A stretch of 64,000 nucleotides of DNA, taken from positions 2,046,001-2,110,000 of the forward strand of contig NZ_CP073096.1 of the NCBI RefSeq assembly GCF_030503735.1, given 5' to 3'. The number at the start of each line of letters is the position of its first letter. The stretch's first letter is position 1. The translations under genes and the position numbers were made by a program. Positions 28,400 through 37,257 of this stretch are shown here, piece after piece. The notes beneath the pieces are model-generated. The model did no database searches. It was not told the origin of the DNA and saw only the letters and a program-made list of their open reading frames with translations. This DNA is from Corynebacterium tuberculostearicum. Lineage in GTDB: Bacteria > Actinomycetota > Actinomycetes > Mycobacteriales > Mycobacteriaceae.

Positions 28400-31300
28400 C
28401 CCCGGTGTTCAACGGCACCTTGTTCGCGCGTCGCCGCTGAATACCTTGGCGCGAATTTCTCCATCTGTTCAAGCACAAGCTTGATGGCCTCCGGCGCCTT
28501 GTCCGGTGGATACTTGTAGTCGCGTAGTAACCTGCGGACCGAGCGGCGTAGTTTCGCACGTACGTCGTCGCGTACTGTCCAGTCGGTCTTTGCATCGCGA
28601 CGCAGCATGGAAACGAGCTGGCGTGCGATTTCAGCAAGAACTTCGTCGTCCATGAGCTCGGTTGCGGATTCGTTTGTCGACACCGCATCGAAGAAGGTGA
28701 GCTCGTCATTGCCTAGTGGCGGGGTGAATTGTTCACCGCGTTTGCTTTCCTTGACGATCTCCTTGGACAGGCGGATGAGTTCGGCGATGATTTCAGCGGC
28801 CGTGAGCTGCTGATTGGTGTACCGATTCATCAGCTCGGTGATCCGCTCGGAGAACTGCTTGGAGCGCAGCTCGTTGTTTCCTGTGGCGGTGCGGGCTTCC
28901 TGCTGGAGCTGGCGGCGCAACGCATCAATGAGCAATGAGACCTCAGAGGGGGATTGTTTGTCCTTGAACAGGTCGACGGTGAGATCCTGCAAGTTCGGAA
29001 TCTCAATCCCGGCCTGGCGGTAGATGTCGATGACACCGGTGGCCTCAGCCGAATCAACGACCAGCTTGCCTAGGGCGTTGCGGATGGAGTCGCTAATTGG
29101 CTCGCCATTGGCCACGCGGTCGCCCGCATCGAGCTTGATGAGCCAGTTCTTGACCTCGGAGTAGAACCGCACGCTGTCGCGGTACTCCTCGGCGTCGGGG
29201 CTGCCCGAAGCTAGTGCCCAGGCACGCGCGAGTCTTCCAGCCTGACGTTTGAACTCATCAGCGACGGGACGCGCGTTTGGCTTCTCGGGGTCGTAGTTGC
29301 CTTCGGTTCTTGGATTGCGCAGGAAACCAGTGACATCGAGCAAGGCGCGGCGGAGGTTGGCGTCATCGATGAAAGCGGTGTTCTTCCATTCGATTCCCAC
29401 AATGTCGTCGAGACGAGCCAGGAATCCCTTCGCCAGATTGAGCGCTTCTTCGACGTCCTGTCCCGTGACCTTCGTGCCGTCGTCGGAGGGGTTGAGCGTG
29501 AACTCAGCCAGCGCCTTCTCCAGGTTCTCGACCAACGGAGCATAGGCGACAAGGAGGCCATCCTGCTTGTCGCGGAACGTGCGGTTGACGCGAGCGAGGG
29601 TCTGCATCAGCAGCGCGCTCTTGAGCGAGCGGTCAATGTAGAGCGTGTGTAGCGGCGGCGCATCGAAACCGGTGAGCATCATGGACTGAACGATGGCGAT
29701 TTCCAGCTCGTCGTCGACGTCCTTGATGCGGTTCTTCACGGCCTTGAGCGCGCTCGGGCGGCGCATATGGACCTTGAGCTCTTCAGGATCCGAAGGCGCT
29801 GCAGAGTAGATCACCTTGATCTTGCCCTTGTCATCGGCATCCGAATGCCACTCAGGGCGCAGCGCCACGATCTTGGAGTAGAGACGCGCTGCAATGGAGC
29901 GCGTCGCGGTGACAATCATCGCTTTGCCCGGAGCACCGATGAATTCCCACATGTTCTCGCGGCGGTCTTCCCAGTGACGGACAAAGTCTTCTGCTAGGGC
30001 ATCGAGGCGGTCGTCGGAGCCGTAGACGACCTCCAACGCGGCGACGGAGCGCTGAATCCGCTCGCGCTCCACCTCGTCGAGACCCGTAAGTACTTCCTCG
30101 GCAGAGTCATCAATATCGTCATCCGTGATTCCAGCAATGCGCTTGAGCGGGATGAGGCGCGGCTCGAAGTAGACGGGAACGACGGCACCGTCCTCGACGG
30201 CGCGGTTCATGTCGTAGACATCCACGTCGTCACCGAAGACCTTTCGCGTATCGCGGTCCCATTCCTTAAGCGGGGTACCGGTAAACGCCAGCATGGTGGC
30301 ATTCGGTAGTGCACTACGCAGGTGCTGTGCGTAACCATCGGCGGCGGTATCGCCAAAGCCATAGTGGGAACGGTGTGCCTCGTCGACGATGACCACGATG
30401 TTGCTCCGGTCAGAGAGCAACGGGTGCTCGGTCTCACGCAACTCACCCTGGCCGTTCAAGCCAAACTTCTGGAGGGTAGAGAAGTAAATACCACCAGAGG
30501 TCTTCTGTGACAGCAGCTCACGCAACTCAGCACGCGACTCGATATTGCGCGGTGCCTCCGGCAGGATGGTGGACCGGTTGAAGGTCTCAAAGAGCTGCTC
30601 ATCCAGTTCCGTGCGGTCATTGAGCACAATGACGGTCGGGCTGAGCATCTCCCGCCGACGCATAATCTTGGCGGTGTAGAGCTCCATCTCCATGGACTTG
30701 CCCGCACCCGTCGTGTGCCAGATGACGCCAGCGCGCTTGTCGCCGCGCGCCGCCGTGATCGTGGAACCCACAGCCTTGGTCACCGCGAAGTACTGGTGCG
30801 GCTTCGCTATGCGCATGACCAGGCCCTCGGCCGTATCATCGAACGCAGTGAAGTCGCTGTAGAGCTGTCCAAAACGCTCGACATTAAACAGACCATCAAG
30901 TAACAGATCCAGCTGTGTGACCGGCTCGCCGGCCACAACCATGTTGTTGGGGTCGACCGGGCTGCCGTCCTCATCCACATTCCACGGCGCAAAATGGTTC
31001 CACGGAGTAAACGGCGTGCCATACTTCGCGCTGAGGTCATCCGAAGGAATCACAATATTGGCAAAGCGGAAGGCCATGCCGAATTCCTTGACGTAGGTCT
31101 GCAGCTGGTTGTACGCGCCCTCGACGGAGGTATTCGCGCCCGTCTTCTTCAGCTCAATAAACGCCAGCGGCATGCCGTTGACGTAGCAGACCACATCGAA
31201 GCGACGCTCGCCGTCCAGGTTCGCAATGGTGACCTGGTTGAGTGACAAGTAGTCATTCTTGTGGGGCTGCGAGGACAGAAAGTAGATGGTCGGGTTCTGG

Positions 31301-31611
31301 ATATTGCCCTCGTGGTCGATGTACTCGATACCGCGATAGCCTTCCACCAGAATCTGGTGAATGCGCCGATTCTCCGCAATCGCGGACTGTGACTTCGGCG
31401 TGATGACCTCACCGATCGCCTGGTCGAGGTACTCCTCCGGTACATCTGGGTTGAGGTTGCGCACGGCATTGCGCAAACGCCCGCGCAGCACGATGTCATT
31501 CCAGGCGTCGCGCTCGCCGGAGCCCGGCGCAAAGTCTGGGCCGTGTCCAGCCTGCCATTCCAGTTCAGCCAGGTGGTCCTGGACAATGAGTTCGAGGGAT
31601 TCTTCGCTCAA
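28396..31611 (-). CDS. hsdR: Type I restriction enzyme, R (endonuclease/translocase) subunit
   Basis: A 1071-residue subunit that translocates and cuts unmodified DNA. The PD-(D/E)XK nuclease is visible as D139 and E153-L-K155 (FIELKK). The helicase motor has Walker A WHTTGAGKSMEM (about 298–309) and the DEAH box DEAHRSHYG (410–418). The C-terminal helical part contacts HsdM. The start is TTG at 31611 with AAGGAG 9 bases upstream. All key residues are intact, so the enzyme should be active. It is the last gene of the minus-strand hsd operon, 39 bases after hsdS. Confidence 0.96.
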   Translation of the reverse strand: MSEESLELIVQDHLAELEWQAGHGPDFAPGSGERDAWNDIVLRGRLRNAVRNLNPDVPEEYLDQAIGEVITPKSQSAIAENRRIHQILVEGYRGIEYIDHEGNIQNPTIYFLSSQPHKNDYLSLNQVTIANLDGERRFDVVCYVNGMPLAFIELKKTGANTSVEGAYNQLQTYVKEFGMAFRFANIVIPSDDLSAKYGTPFTPWNHFAPWNVDEDGSPVDPNNMVVAGEPVTQLDLLLDGLFNVERFGQLYSDFTAFDDTAEGLVMRIAKPHQYFAVTKAVGSTITAARGDKRAGVIWHTTGAGKSMEMELYTAKIMRRREMLSPTVIVLNDRTELDEQLFETFNRSTILPEAPRNIESRAELRELLSQKTSGGIYFSTLQKFGLNGQGELRETEHPLLSDRSNIVVIVDEAHRSHYGFGDTAADGYAQHLRSALPNATMLAFTGTPLKEWDRDTRKVFGDDVDVYDMNRAVEDGAVVPVYFEPRLIPLKRIAGITDDDIDDSAEEVLTGLDEVERERIQRSVAALEVVYGSDDRLDALAEDFVRHWEDRRENMWEFIGAPGKAMIVTATRSIAARLYSKIVALRPEWHSDADDKGKIKVIYSAAPSDPEELKVHMRRPSALKAVKNRIKDVDDELEIAIVQSMMLTGFDAPPLHTLYIDRSLKSALLMQTLARVNRTFRDKQDGLLVAYAPLVENLEKALAEFTLNPSDDGTKVTGQDVEEALNLAKGFLARLDDIVGIEWKNTAFIDDANLRRALLDVTGFLRNPRTEGNYDPEKPNARPVADEFKRQAGRLARAWALASGSPDAEEYRDSVRFYSEVKNWLIKLDAGDRVANGEPISDSIRNALGKLVVDSAEATGVIDIYRQAGIEIPNLQDLTVDLFKDKQSPSEVSLLIDALRRQLQQEARTATGNNELRSKQFSERITELMNRYTNQQLTAAEIIAELIRLSKEIVKESKRGEQFTPPLGNDELTFFDAVSTNESATELMDDEVLAEIARQLVSMLRRDAKTDWTVRDDVRAKLRRSVRRLLRDYKYPPDKAPEAIKLVLEQMEKFAPRYSAATREQGAVEHRG

Positions 31612-31650
31612 AATGTGCTTCTCCTTAGGGGTTGTAGGGATAGGGGCTGC

Positions 31651-32850
31651 TTAGCTTTCCGACGCCGCCGTGCCCGCAACGTTCTCCGCCTCACCGACCG
31701 TAATGCGGCCGCTCATGAGGAGGGGAAGGAGTTCGTCGCGGGTGCGGGCGAGGACTTGGTTTTCTTTCTGAGCAGCTTGTGCGCGCTTGAGAAGCGGCCA
31801 GGCCGCCTCGTTGAAGGCTTGCAGGTAGTCGTCGGAGCAACCGATGAACGGAAGCTTCTTGAAGTTTCCTCGTGACAGTTCCATGAATGTGGCGCCGTTG
31901 GCCCACGCTTCGAATTCACGTTTCCGTGCTTTCATCTGCGCGAAAAGCCACGGTGTGAGCTCATCGGGTGCTTCGACAACGATGAAGCCTTGGTTTGTTG
32001 CAATGGGCCCAGATGCGAGTGCGATGGCGCCAATCGTGGCACGCGAGGTCAGCAAGATCGAGTTTTCAGGATGCAACGAGGACGACATCGACGCCAAGCC
32101 AGCTTCAGTGATTTTACGGCTGGTGTCTCCAATCCACGGACCGTCGAGAGCCGTGATATCGGTGGGTGTTGCCCAGTTGATGTCGCCGTCCCAGAACGCA
32201 TCGTTTTTTGTCGAGGGAGTACTACCACCGAAGACTTCTGCAATTTCGTCAAAGGATTGAGCCGTTGGCTTTTTAGCTACTTGCGAGTAAAGAGCTTCAA
32301 CTAGGGCACCACTAAGATTGATTATCCGTGAATTCGTCGTGATTTTGTCATCGAGTGCTTTTAGGAATTTGCCGACTGATCGTTGAGCCTTGAGCGGCGG
32401 AAGATCTATCTCAACCTTGCGGAGCAATGCTTGACGGATGCCCAGGACCGTAGTTCCAGACGCGCGGCCAGCTAGTTGTGCTTGACCAACCTCAGAATCC
32501 AGCCAATAACGCAGGTATGCGTTGTCTATTACATCGGCTTTTCCTCGGAGCGCAAACAACCGTTGACCCAAGACTAGGGGGTCGTTTGAAGGGACGAAGG
32601 CCGTCTTGCCGAGTGGTGCTTCGCTCGTGAGAATTACGTCCCCCTCTTGCAGGGGTAAAGGCATCCATTTTTCCCAAGTTTCGTGACTTACAAATCGAAC
32701 GTTTTCAAAATCGATTGCCCCTTGACGGATGAGTTTCGCCGAGATGACAGGCACCCCTGCGTTTGTGAAGTCTGCCCCCAATTTCTTAGGCGTTCTGCCT
32801 CGATGGTCGATAATTTCTTCAAGTACTTCTTCGAGAGTGGTTGTACGCAT
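31651..32850 (-). CDS. hsdS: Type I restriction enzyme, S (specificity) subunit
   Basis: A 399-residue subunit with two target-recognition domains, each followed by a conserved helical spacer. The first half carries DHRGRTPKKLG and ends at LPPLKAQRSVGKFLKALDDKI (about 160–180). The second carries VFGGSTPSTKNDAFW and ends in the C-terminal helix with LLKRAQAAQKENQVL. It should recognise a bipartite DNA sequence, which cannot be predicted. Its ATG overlaps the hsdM stop (TAATG), giving coupled translation. Confidence 0.95.
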   Translation of the reverse strand: MRTTTLEEVLEEIIDHRGRTPKKLGADFTNAGVPVISAKLIRQGAIDFENVRFVSHETWEKWMPLPLQEGDVILTSEAPLGKTAFVPSNDPLVLGQRLFALRGKADVIDNAYLRYWLDSEVGQAQLAGRASGTTVLGIRQALLRKVEIDLPPLKAQRSVGKFLKALDDKITTNSRIINLSGALVEALYSQVAKKPTAQSFDEIAEVFGGSTPSTKNDAFWDGDINWATPTDITALDGPWIGDTSRKITEAGLASMSSSLHPENSILLTSRATIGAIALASGPIATNQGFIVVEAPDELTPWLFAQMKARKREFEAWANGATFMELSRGNFKKLPFIGCSDDYLQAFNEAAWPLLKRAQAAQKENQVLARTRDELLPLLMSGRITVGEAENVAGTAASES

Positions 32851-34481
32851 TACTTCAACCTCCCCAGCTGTTCGCGCACAACCTTGTCTAGGTGGGCGGC
32901 GTCGTCAAGCGCGGCGGTGAGCTCGCCGGTGAGGCGAGCAATCTTCTCGTCGATGGGCTCGTCGTCTTCCTCGGCCTCGGCGAAGCCGACGTAGCGGCCG
33001 GGGGTCATGGCGAAGTCGGCGTCGCGGATGTCGTCGAGGGAAGCAGACTTGCAGAAGCCGGCGATGTCCTCGTAGGCCTCGTCCTTCGGAGCGGAGGTGC
33101 GGCCGCGCCACAAGCGGTAGGTGTTCGCAATCTTTTGGATGTCGTCGTCGCTGAAGGTGCGCTCTGTGCGGTCAATCATGTGGCCGAGCTCGCGGGCATC
33201 GATGAAGAGGACCTGATTGGTGCGGTCGATGGAGCCTTTGTTACCGGCCTTCTTGTCCTTGGCGAAGAACCAGACGCAGACCGGAATCTGCGTGCCACGG
33301 AAGAGCTGTGCAGGAAGTGCGATGACGCAGGAGACGATGTCGTCTTCCACCATGGTCTTGCGGATGTCGCCTTCACCGGAGGAGTTCGACGTCATCGTGC
33401 CGTTGGCCATGACAACACCGGCCTCGCCTTGAGAAGTGAGCTTGGAGATAATGTGCTGCATCCACGCGAAGTTTGCATTGCGCTTGGGCGGGACGCCGTA
33501 CTTCCAGCGGGAGTCCTCCTCGTTGCGTGACCAATCCTTGATGTTGAACGGCGGGTTGGCCATGACGTAGTCCATCTGCTTACCCGGATGGATGTCGCGA
33601 GCGAAGGTGTCGGCCCAGCGCTCACCCAAGCCAGCAGAGCTAATGGCGTGGATGGCCAGGTTCATCTTGGCCATGCGCCAGGTGCGCTCATTAAGCTCCT
33701 GACCGTAGATGGCCAGAGCAGTGCGGTCCTTCTCTGTGGTCTCGAGGAACTTTTCGGCCTGCACGAACATGCCGCCTGAGCCACAGCACGGGTCATAGAC
33801 GCGACCCTGAGTTGGCTCCAGGATTTCCACGAGAGTGCGGACGACGGGGCGGGGAGTGTAGAACTCGCCGCCACGCTTGCCCTCAGCACGAGCGAACTTC
33901 TCCAGGAAGTACTCGTAGACCTCACCTAGCAAATCGCGAGCACGCTCGGGACCCTCCGCGGTGAAGCGAGTGGTGCTGAACAAGTCGATGAGTTCGCCCA
34001 AACGGCGCTGATCCACGCTGTCCGACGCGAAGTTGGTGGGCAGGGTACCTAATAGCGACTCGTTGTCCAGCATGAGCTGCTTCATCGCGTTATCGATGAG
34101 CTTGCCGATGGACTGGTACTCTTGGCCGGCGTCGGCCGTCTTTCCCTTCGAGTTGTCACGCAGGAAGGTCCAGCGAGCGATGGGGTCGACCCAGAAAACG
34201 TTCTTCTCACGGTAAGCGTCGATATCCTCCAGGTCTTCCTGGATGTACTCTTCGCTATCGCCGCGCTCCTCGCCTTCGGCACGTAGTTCTGCGCGCCGGG
34301 CATCGAAAGCATCAGTGACGTACTTGAGGAATACCAGTCCCAAGACGATGTCCTTGTACTGGGATGCGTCCATGGAACCGCGCAGCTTGTCTGCTGCCTT
34401 CCATAAGGTGTCCTTGAGCTCTTTGAGAGTGGTGGCGGAGGCAGACTCTACGTTCTGCTGATCCTTGACTGAATTAGTCAT
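32850..34481 (-). CDS. hsdM: Type I restriction enzyme, M (N6-adenine methylase) subunit
   Basis: A 543-residue methyltransferase that modifies adenine in the sites chosen by HsdS. The N-terminal HsdM helical domain (about 15–160) precedes the catalytic part. Motif I is DPCCGSGGMF (about 230–239) and motif IV is NPPF (about 309–312), both intact. I chose the ATG at 34481 because AGGAG stands 4–5 bases upstream and the N-terminus fits the family. The gene for the HTH protein ends 52 bases upstream. Confidence 0.96.
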   Translation of the reverse strand: MTNSVKDQQNVESASATTLKELKDTLWKAADKLRGSMDASQYKDIVLGLVFLKYVTDAFDARRAELRAEGEERGDSEEYIQEDLEDIDAYREKNVFWVDPIARWTFLRDNSKGKTADAGQEYQSIGKLIDNAMKQLMLDNESLLGTLPTNFASDSVDQRRLGELIDLFSTTRFTAEGPERARDLLGEVYEYFLEKFARAEGKRGGEFYTPRPVVRTLVEILEPTQGRVYDPCCGSGGMFVQAEKFLETTEKDRTALAIYGQELNERTWRMAKMNLAIHAISSAGLGERWADTFARDIHPGKQMDYVMANPPFNIKDWSRNEEDSRWKYGVPPKRNANFAWMQHIISKLTSQGEAGVVMANGTMTSNSSGEGDIRKTMVEDDIVSCVIALPAQLFRGTQIPVCVWFFAKDKKAGNKGSIDRTNQVLFIDARELGHMIDRTERTFSDDDIQKIANTYRLWRGRTSAPKDEAYEDIAGFCKSASLDDIRDADFAMTPGRYVGFAEAEEDDEPIDEKIARLTGELTAALDDAAHLDKVVREQLGRLK

Positions 34482-34533
34482 TTTTCTCCTTACATATAAC
34501 GGTGTTTGTGTGTTTAAATGTTGAACTTGGCTA

Positions 34534-36528
34534 TTAGCCTGGCGGGGATTGTGCACGAGATTCAGCGATGGTGACAGCACCGGTACCCATCGACATGACG
34601 AGGCCTTGCTCAAGTTCATCGAGGCTATGTAACTGTTCTAAGAGCTGCTGGCGTCGTGCGCGGAGCTGGTGCTCCACCGAGCCGAGGTGCTTCGCATTCC
34701 CACGTGGAAAGACGGGGAAGTACACCGATCCCAACTCGGAGGAGACAGCTTCGTTAATAGCCTTCTCTACGAGGTAGGGAATGCAGACCTGTTCCAAGGG
34801 AGTGTGGCTGCGTCCACGGAAGGTACGGCATCGTAGTGCTTGCGCCGGTGCAGTGACTAGTTTGCCGCCTTCCTCATCGATGAACGCGCGTGGTCTTGGG
34901 CTCTTGATGAAGACCACGTCCCCTGGTTCTGTGAGGGTGCCGCGCGGTGCAATGTCTTCCAGCCGGAGACGATCGATGCACCGTGCGCCCTGTGGAATTC
35001 TCCCCAGAATTTCGGGTTCACCGATGAGTTCCAGTTTTGCTACTGCTTCAGGGGCGAGATCACGTTCGGCAATGCGGGAGCCGCTGAGTTTCTTCAGTAC
35101 CCCAGTGCGAGCGTTGGTCGCGGCCTTCCACGGTAGGTACTCAAGGCGCGTTGCCCCCGGTTCAGCGCGCATACCAATCTTTGGCTGCGCGTCCTCCAAC
35201 CCTACTGAACTGATGTCTAATCCTGCTTGAAGTGCGGTGTGCATGAGATCGGCGGCGGAGGATGTCGACGTAGAAGAAAAGACCGAGTCATCGAGAGAAT
35301 GAGTACGACTGCGCCAGGCATCAGCTGCGCGAAGAATACGACCGCGGACAAAGGTGTGCTTGCGCGCTTCATCCGGTGTGGCGAGCATGGTTGCCCAGTC
35401 TGAGACGAGACCGGGTGTCTTAAGGTCCGGCACGTCAGCGATAACGGCAGCAGCATCGGCAGGGTTGCCTATGGCCTTGCGATTAGGGCGCTTGAGAATC
35501 CATAGTGCGCCCTGCTTCTGTCCGCGGTACGGAAAAATGCCTCGGGGCAGCCGTGCGCTGTAACGCAGCGGTGCAATTGCGCCGGTTTCAGTCGGTGCGA
35601 GGAAACGCCGTCGGACGACCTGCGCTAAAGAGTCCTCGATAAGCATGTCCGCGGTGGAAATGCAGAACATTGCGCCGTGCTCGTCCAAGTTGTCGAGCAA
35701 GTCTTGGAGGTGCTCGAAGTATTCGGGCGCATTCTTGAGAAGGGAAGGAGCAGCGTGGACGATAAGAGAATTCGCTGGGATCTCCTCGCTAGCGTCGATG
35801 AATTCCACGTTTCGGCACGCTAGTTCGGCCCAATAGAGAGAACCTGGTGCGCAGTCCTTTCGATATCCGATGTTGAGCGCCAGAGTTTCTTCGAGTTCCC
35901 GGGCGAGTCCAGTGACGAAACCTAGGCTGTATTCATCAGTAGGGATGATAGGTGGAGTTGGGTTCTCTAACGTGAGGGCTTCCGATACTGCTTGCATAGC
36001 GCGGGAAGTAAATCGGGAAGAGAGTGTTATTTGACGCTGAGCACTGAGGTCATCTGCAAGACGGGCGAGCGCGGCCGCGGCTCCGAAAGCTGCCTCGGCT
36101 ACCTGGTCTGCTGCTTGCGCGATGTCAGCTTCAGGGTCATCAGAAGGAATGTTGTCTGCTGCGCGCTGGTACGCCGCGGTAAGAGAGTCGATTACTGCAG
36201 CAGAGGGCGAAAAATCCTGAGGGGAGAGAGCCGTGTTGCAGTCCAAAAGACCCAAGGCCGCGCGTGCCGGATTGCGGAGCAGCATTCGGTAGAGCGAAGA
36301 ATAGAAGAGGGCATCTTCAACGGCTGTGTCGCGGTGGCCGAGCTTAGTTGCTCGCAGCCAGTCTTGAACTTCGGTGATGGCGTAGTAGGGGTGGCCATCA
36401 TGTTCTCCGTAAGGGGAGGGGAAGGGCGCGATGGATTCGGAGTTAAAGCGCTGAATCCACTCGTTGACCGCGGGGCGCGTAACGCCGGTCAGCCGGGCGA
36501 CATCGGCGAGTGTCAGTGTTGCGGTCAC
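34534..36528 (-). CDS. HTH protein with degenerate N6-methylase-like middle and HsdS-like tail; unassigned
   Basis: A 664-residue protein leading the hsd operon. Residues 1–70 hold an excisionase-like HTH (LADVARLTGVTRPAVNEW). Residues ~195–345 resemble the late part of an N6-adenine methylase (LPRGIFPYRG and ALWILKRP are placed like the family's LP..LF and alWvL). Where NPPF is expected it reads IVHAAPSL, and I see no motif I. The end (~520–650) has GDVVFIKS and a helix with QLRARRQQLLEQL, as in HsdS. I chose the GTG at 36528 because AAAGGAGG is 6 bases upstream. Regulation or assembly of the R-M system is possible; the function is unknown. Confidence 0.7.
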   Translation of the reverse strand: MTATLTLADVARLTGVTRPAVNEWIQRFNSESIAPFPSPYGEHDGHPYYAITEVQDWLRATKLGHRDTAVEDALFYSSLYRMLLRNPARAALGLLDCNTALSPQDFSPSAAVIDSLTAAYQRAADNIPSDDPEADIAQAADQVAEAAFGAAAALARLADDLSAQRQITLSSRFTSRAMQAVSEALTLENPTPPIIPTDEYSLGFVTGLARELEETLALNIGYRKDCAPGSLYWAELACRNVEFIDASEEIPANSLIVHAAPSLLKNAPEYFEHLQDLLDNLDEHGAMFCISTADMLIEDSLAQVVRRRFLAPTETGAIAPLRYSARLPRGIFPYRGQKQGALWILKRPNRKAIGNPADAAAVIADVPDLKTPGLVSDWATMLATPDEARKHTFVRGRILRAADAWRSRTHSLDDSVFSSTSTSSAADLMHTALQAGLDISSVGLEDAQPKIGMRAEPGATRLEYLPWKAATNARTGVLKKLSGSRIAERDLAPEAVAKLELIGEPEILGRIPQGARCIDRLRLEDIAPRGTLTEPGDVVFIKSPRPRAFIDEEGGKLVTAPAQALRCRTFRGRSHTPLEQVCIPYLVEKAINEAVSSELGSVYFPVFPRGNAKHLGSVEHQLRARRQQLLEQLHSLDELEQGLVMSMGTGAVTIAESRAQSPPG

Positions 36529-36851
36529 TTGAGGCCTCCTTTCATAGGGGAGTGATGGGGAATAAGGGTGAGCGGTCATCGCTGATTGCTCTGCCCAATA
36601 CGTTAAACGAACTCGAGTGAAGTTCCCAGATTTTAGTCTGTTAATCGTCCTGAAGGTGGCTTAAGGCTGGTTAATTCAAACTAAAAGAGTGTCGCCCAAG
36701 AGTGGTTTAGTTTTCGTGGGGCTCGGGCTTCAAAAGCGTATGACTTGCTGACGTGTTCGGTCAGGTCCGGTGCTAAAGCGGGGGATTGATGTGCACTTTG
36801 TGGCCGATTTCCTGCTGGTGAACGTGTTGGCTCGGGCTGTCTGTCGACGTC
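36529..36851. other. Gene-free junction at the right end of the island
   Basis: These 323 bases hold the ribosome-binding site and presumably the promoter of the hsd operon (minus strand). Traces of glf-like sequence appear from about 36800 on but are too degraded to align by eye. I see no RNA gene, no integrase site and none of the GT-rich repeats of the left edge. Confidence 0.5.
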
Positions 36852-36953
36852 GATATGTGCATGGTTATCGTCTCCGCGCTGAGTATGTTCGACAACAAGC
36901 TGGCTCCGTTCTGGAACGAGGGCAAGGCCCTTGAGCGGGAGCGAGGCCACTAG
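36852..36953 (+). pseudogene. glf: Diverged remnant of the glf 3' end
   Basis: The last 33 codons and stop of a second glf are readable: 27 of 33 residues equal the intact GLF tail, including [10 protein letters not shown] and PFWNEGKA and the final ERGH. At the DNA level about a quarter of positions differ, mostly third codon positions. This points to an orthologous allele from another lineage rather than a recent tandem copy. The frame upstream of it is broken, so no protein is made. Confidence 0.85.
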
Positions 36954-36992
36954 AAGCTATGCTTGATTACCTCTGAGAAAGGAGGTGACGGT

Positions 36993-37193
36993 ATGGCTGA
37001 CCGCCGCATGTGGAAAATGTCGCCGGATCGGCTGCAAGAGCATCTAAAATTGCGTAGCCGCGCATCGCGCATTCCCGATAAAAAGAAGGAACAGTCCAAG
37101 AAGGCCTGCCGGAACTCCCGGCGGGCCTTCCCGCATTTTCGGCGCAGAAAACTATTGGGTTATTCCCAACCGTTTGACTTAACCCAACGTTAA
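36993..37193 (+). CDS. Small basic protein of unknown function
   Basis: A 66-residue frame beginning MADRRMWKMSPDRLQEHL has an excellent ribosome-binding site (AAAGGAGGTGA, 4 bases before the ATG). About 35% of residues are Lys/Arg/His. The second half is encoded by a strong GC hairpin and runs into a palindromic promoter region, so only the first ~45 codons look protein-like. It may be a real short protein or the translated part of a leader. I recognise no family. Confidence 0.5.
   Translation: MADRRMWKMSPDRLQEHLKLRSRASRIPDKKKEQSKKACRNSRRAFPHFRRRKLLGYSQPFDLTQR
37101..37140 (+). terminator. Strong hairpin, possible terminator
   Basis: AAGGCCTGCCGG (37101–37112) pairs with CCGGCGGGCCTT (37118–37129) apart from one G-T wobble. 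The tail CCCGCATTTT is only weakly T-rich. It lies inside the small basic ORF. Confidence 0.6.
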
Positions 37194-37218
37194 CTGTTAA
37201 AGTTAACGGCAGGTTAAC
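37155..37218. promoter_or_regulatory. Clustered palindromes with GTTAAC cores (candidate operator)
   Basis: TTGGGTTA/TAACCCAA (37155–37162, 37180–37187) is directly followed by CGTTAACT-GTTAA-AGTTAACG (37188–37208) and a further GTTAAC (37213–37218). They lie 40–100 bases before the next gene, where a promoter is expected. Confidence 0.55.
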
Positions 37219-37257
37219 AATTAGCAAACGGGACAATAATCCGAGAAAGGGATAACA

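Larger units (their letters stand above)
26640..36953. mobile_element. Accessory island: type I restriction-modification locus inserted at the glf 3' end
   Basis: This 10.3-kb block separates glf from the envelope genes that normally lie near it. It holds an AlbA-type ATP-binding gene, hsdR, hsdS, hsdM and an HTH pseudo-methylase gene. The left edge is the stop of intact glf. The right edge is a diverged copy of the glf 3' end. There is no integrase, transposase or tRNA, so entry by homologous recombination through glf is the likeliest route. 'Mobile' is an inference from this structure. Confidence 0.65.

Noticed and set aside
36529..36851. tRNA gene or attachment site at the island edge
   Set aside because: No cloverleaf or direct repeat of glf-flanking DNA was found by eye; the only repeated sequence is the coding tail of glf.
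36681..36950. Minus-strand open frame over the right island edge
   Set aside because: It is the antisense of the glf remnant; similar antisense frames exist opposite the intact glf tail.
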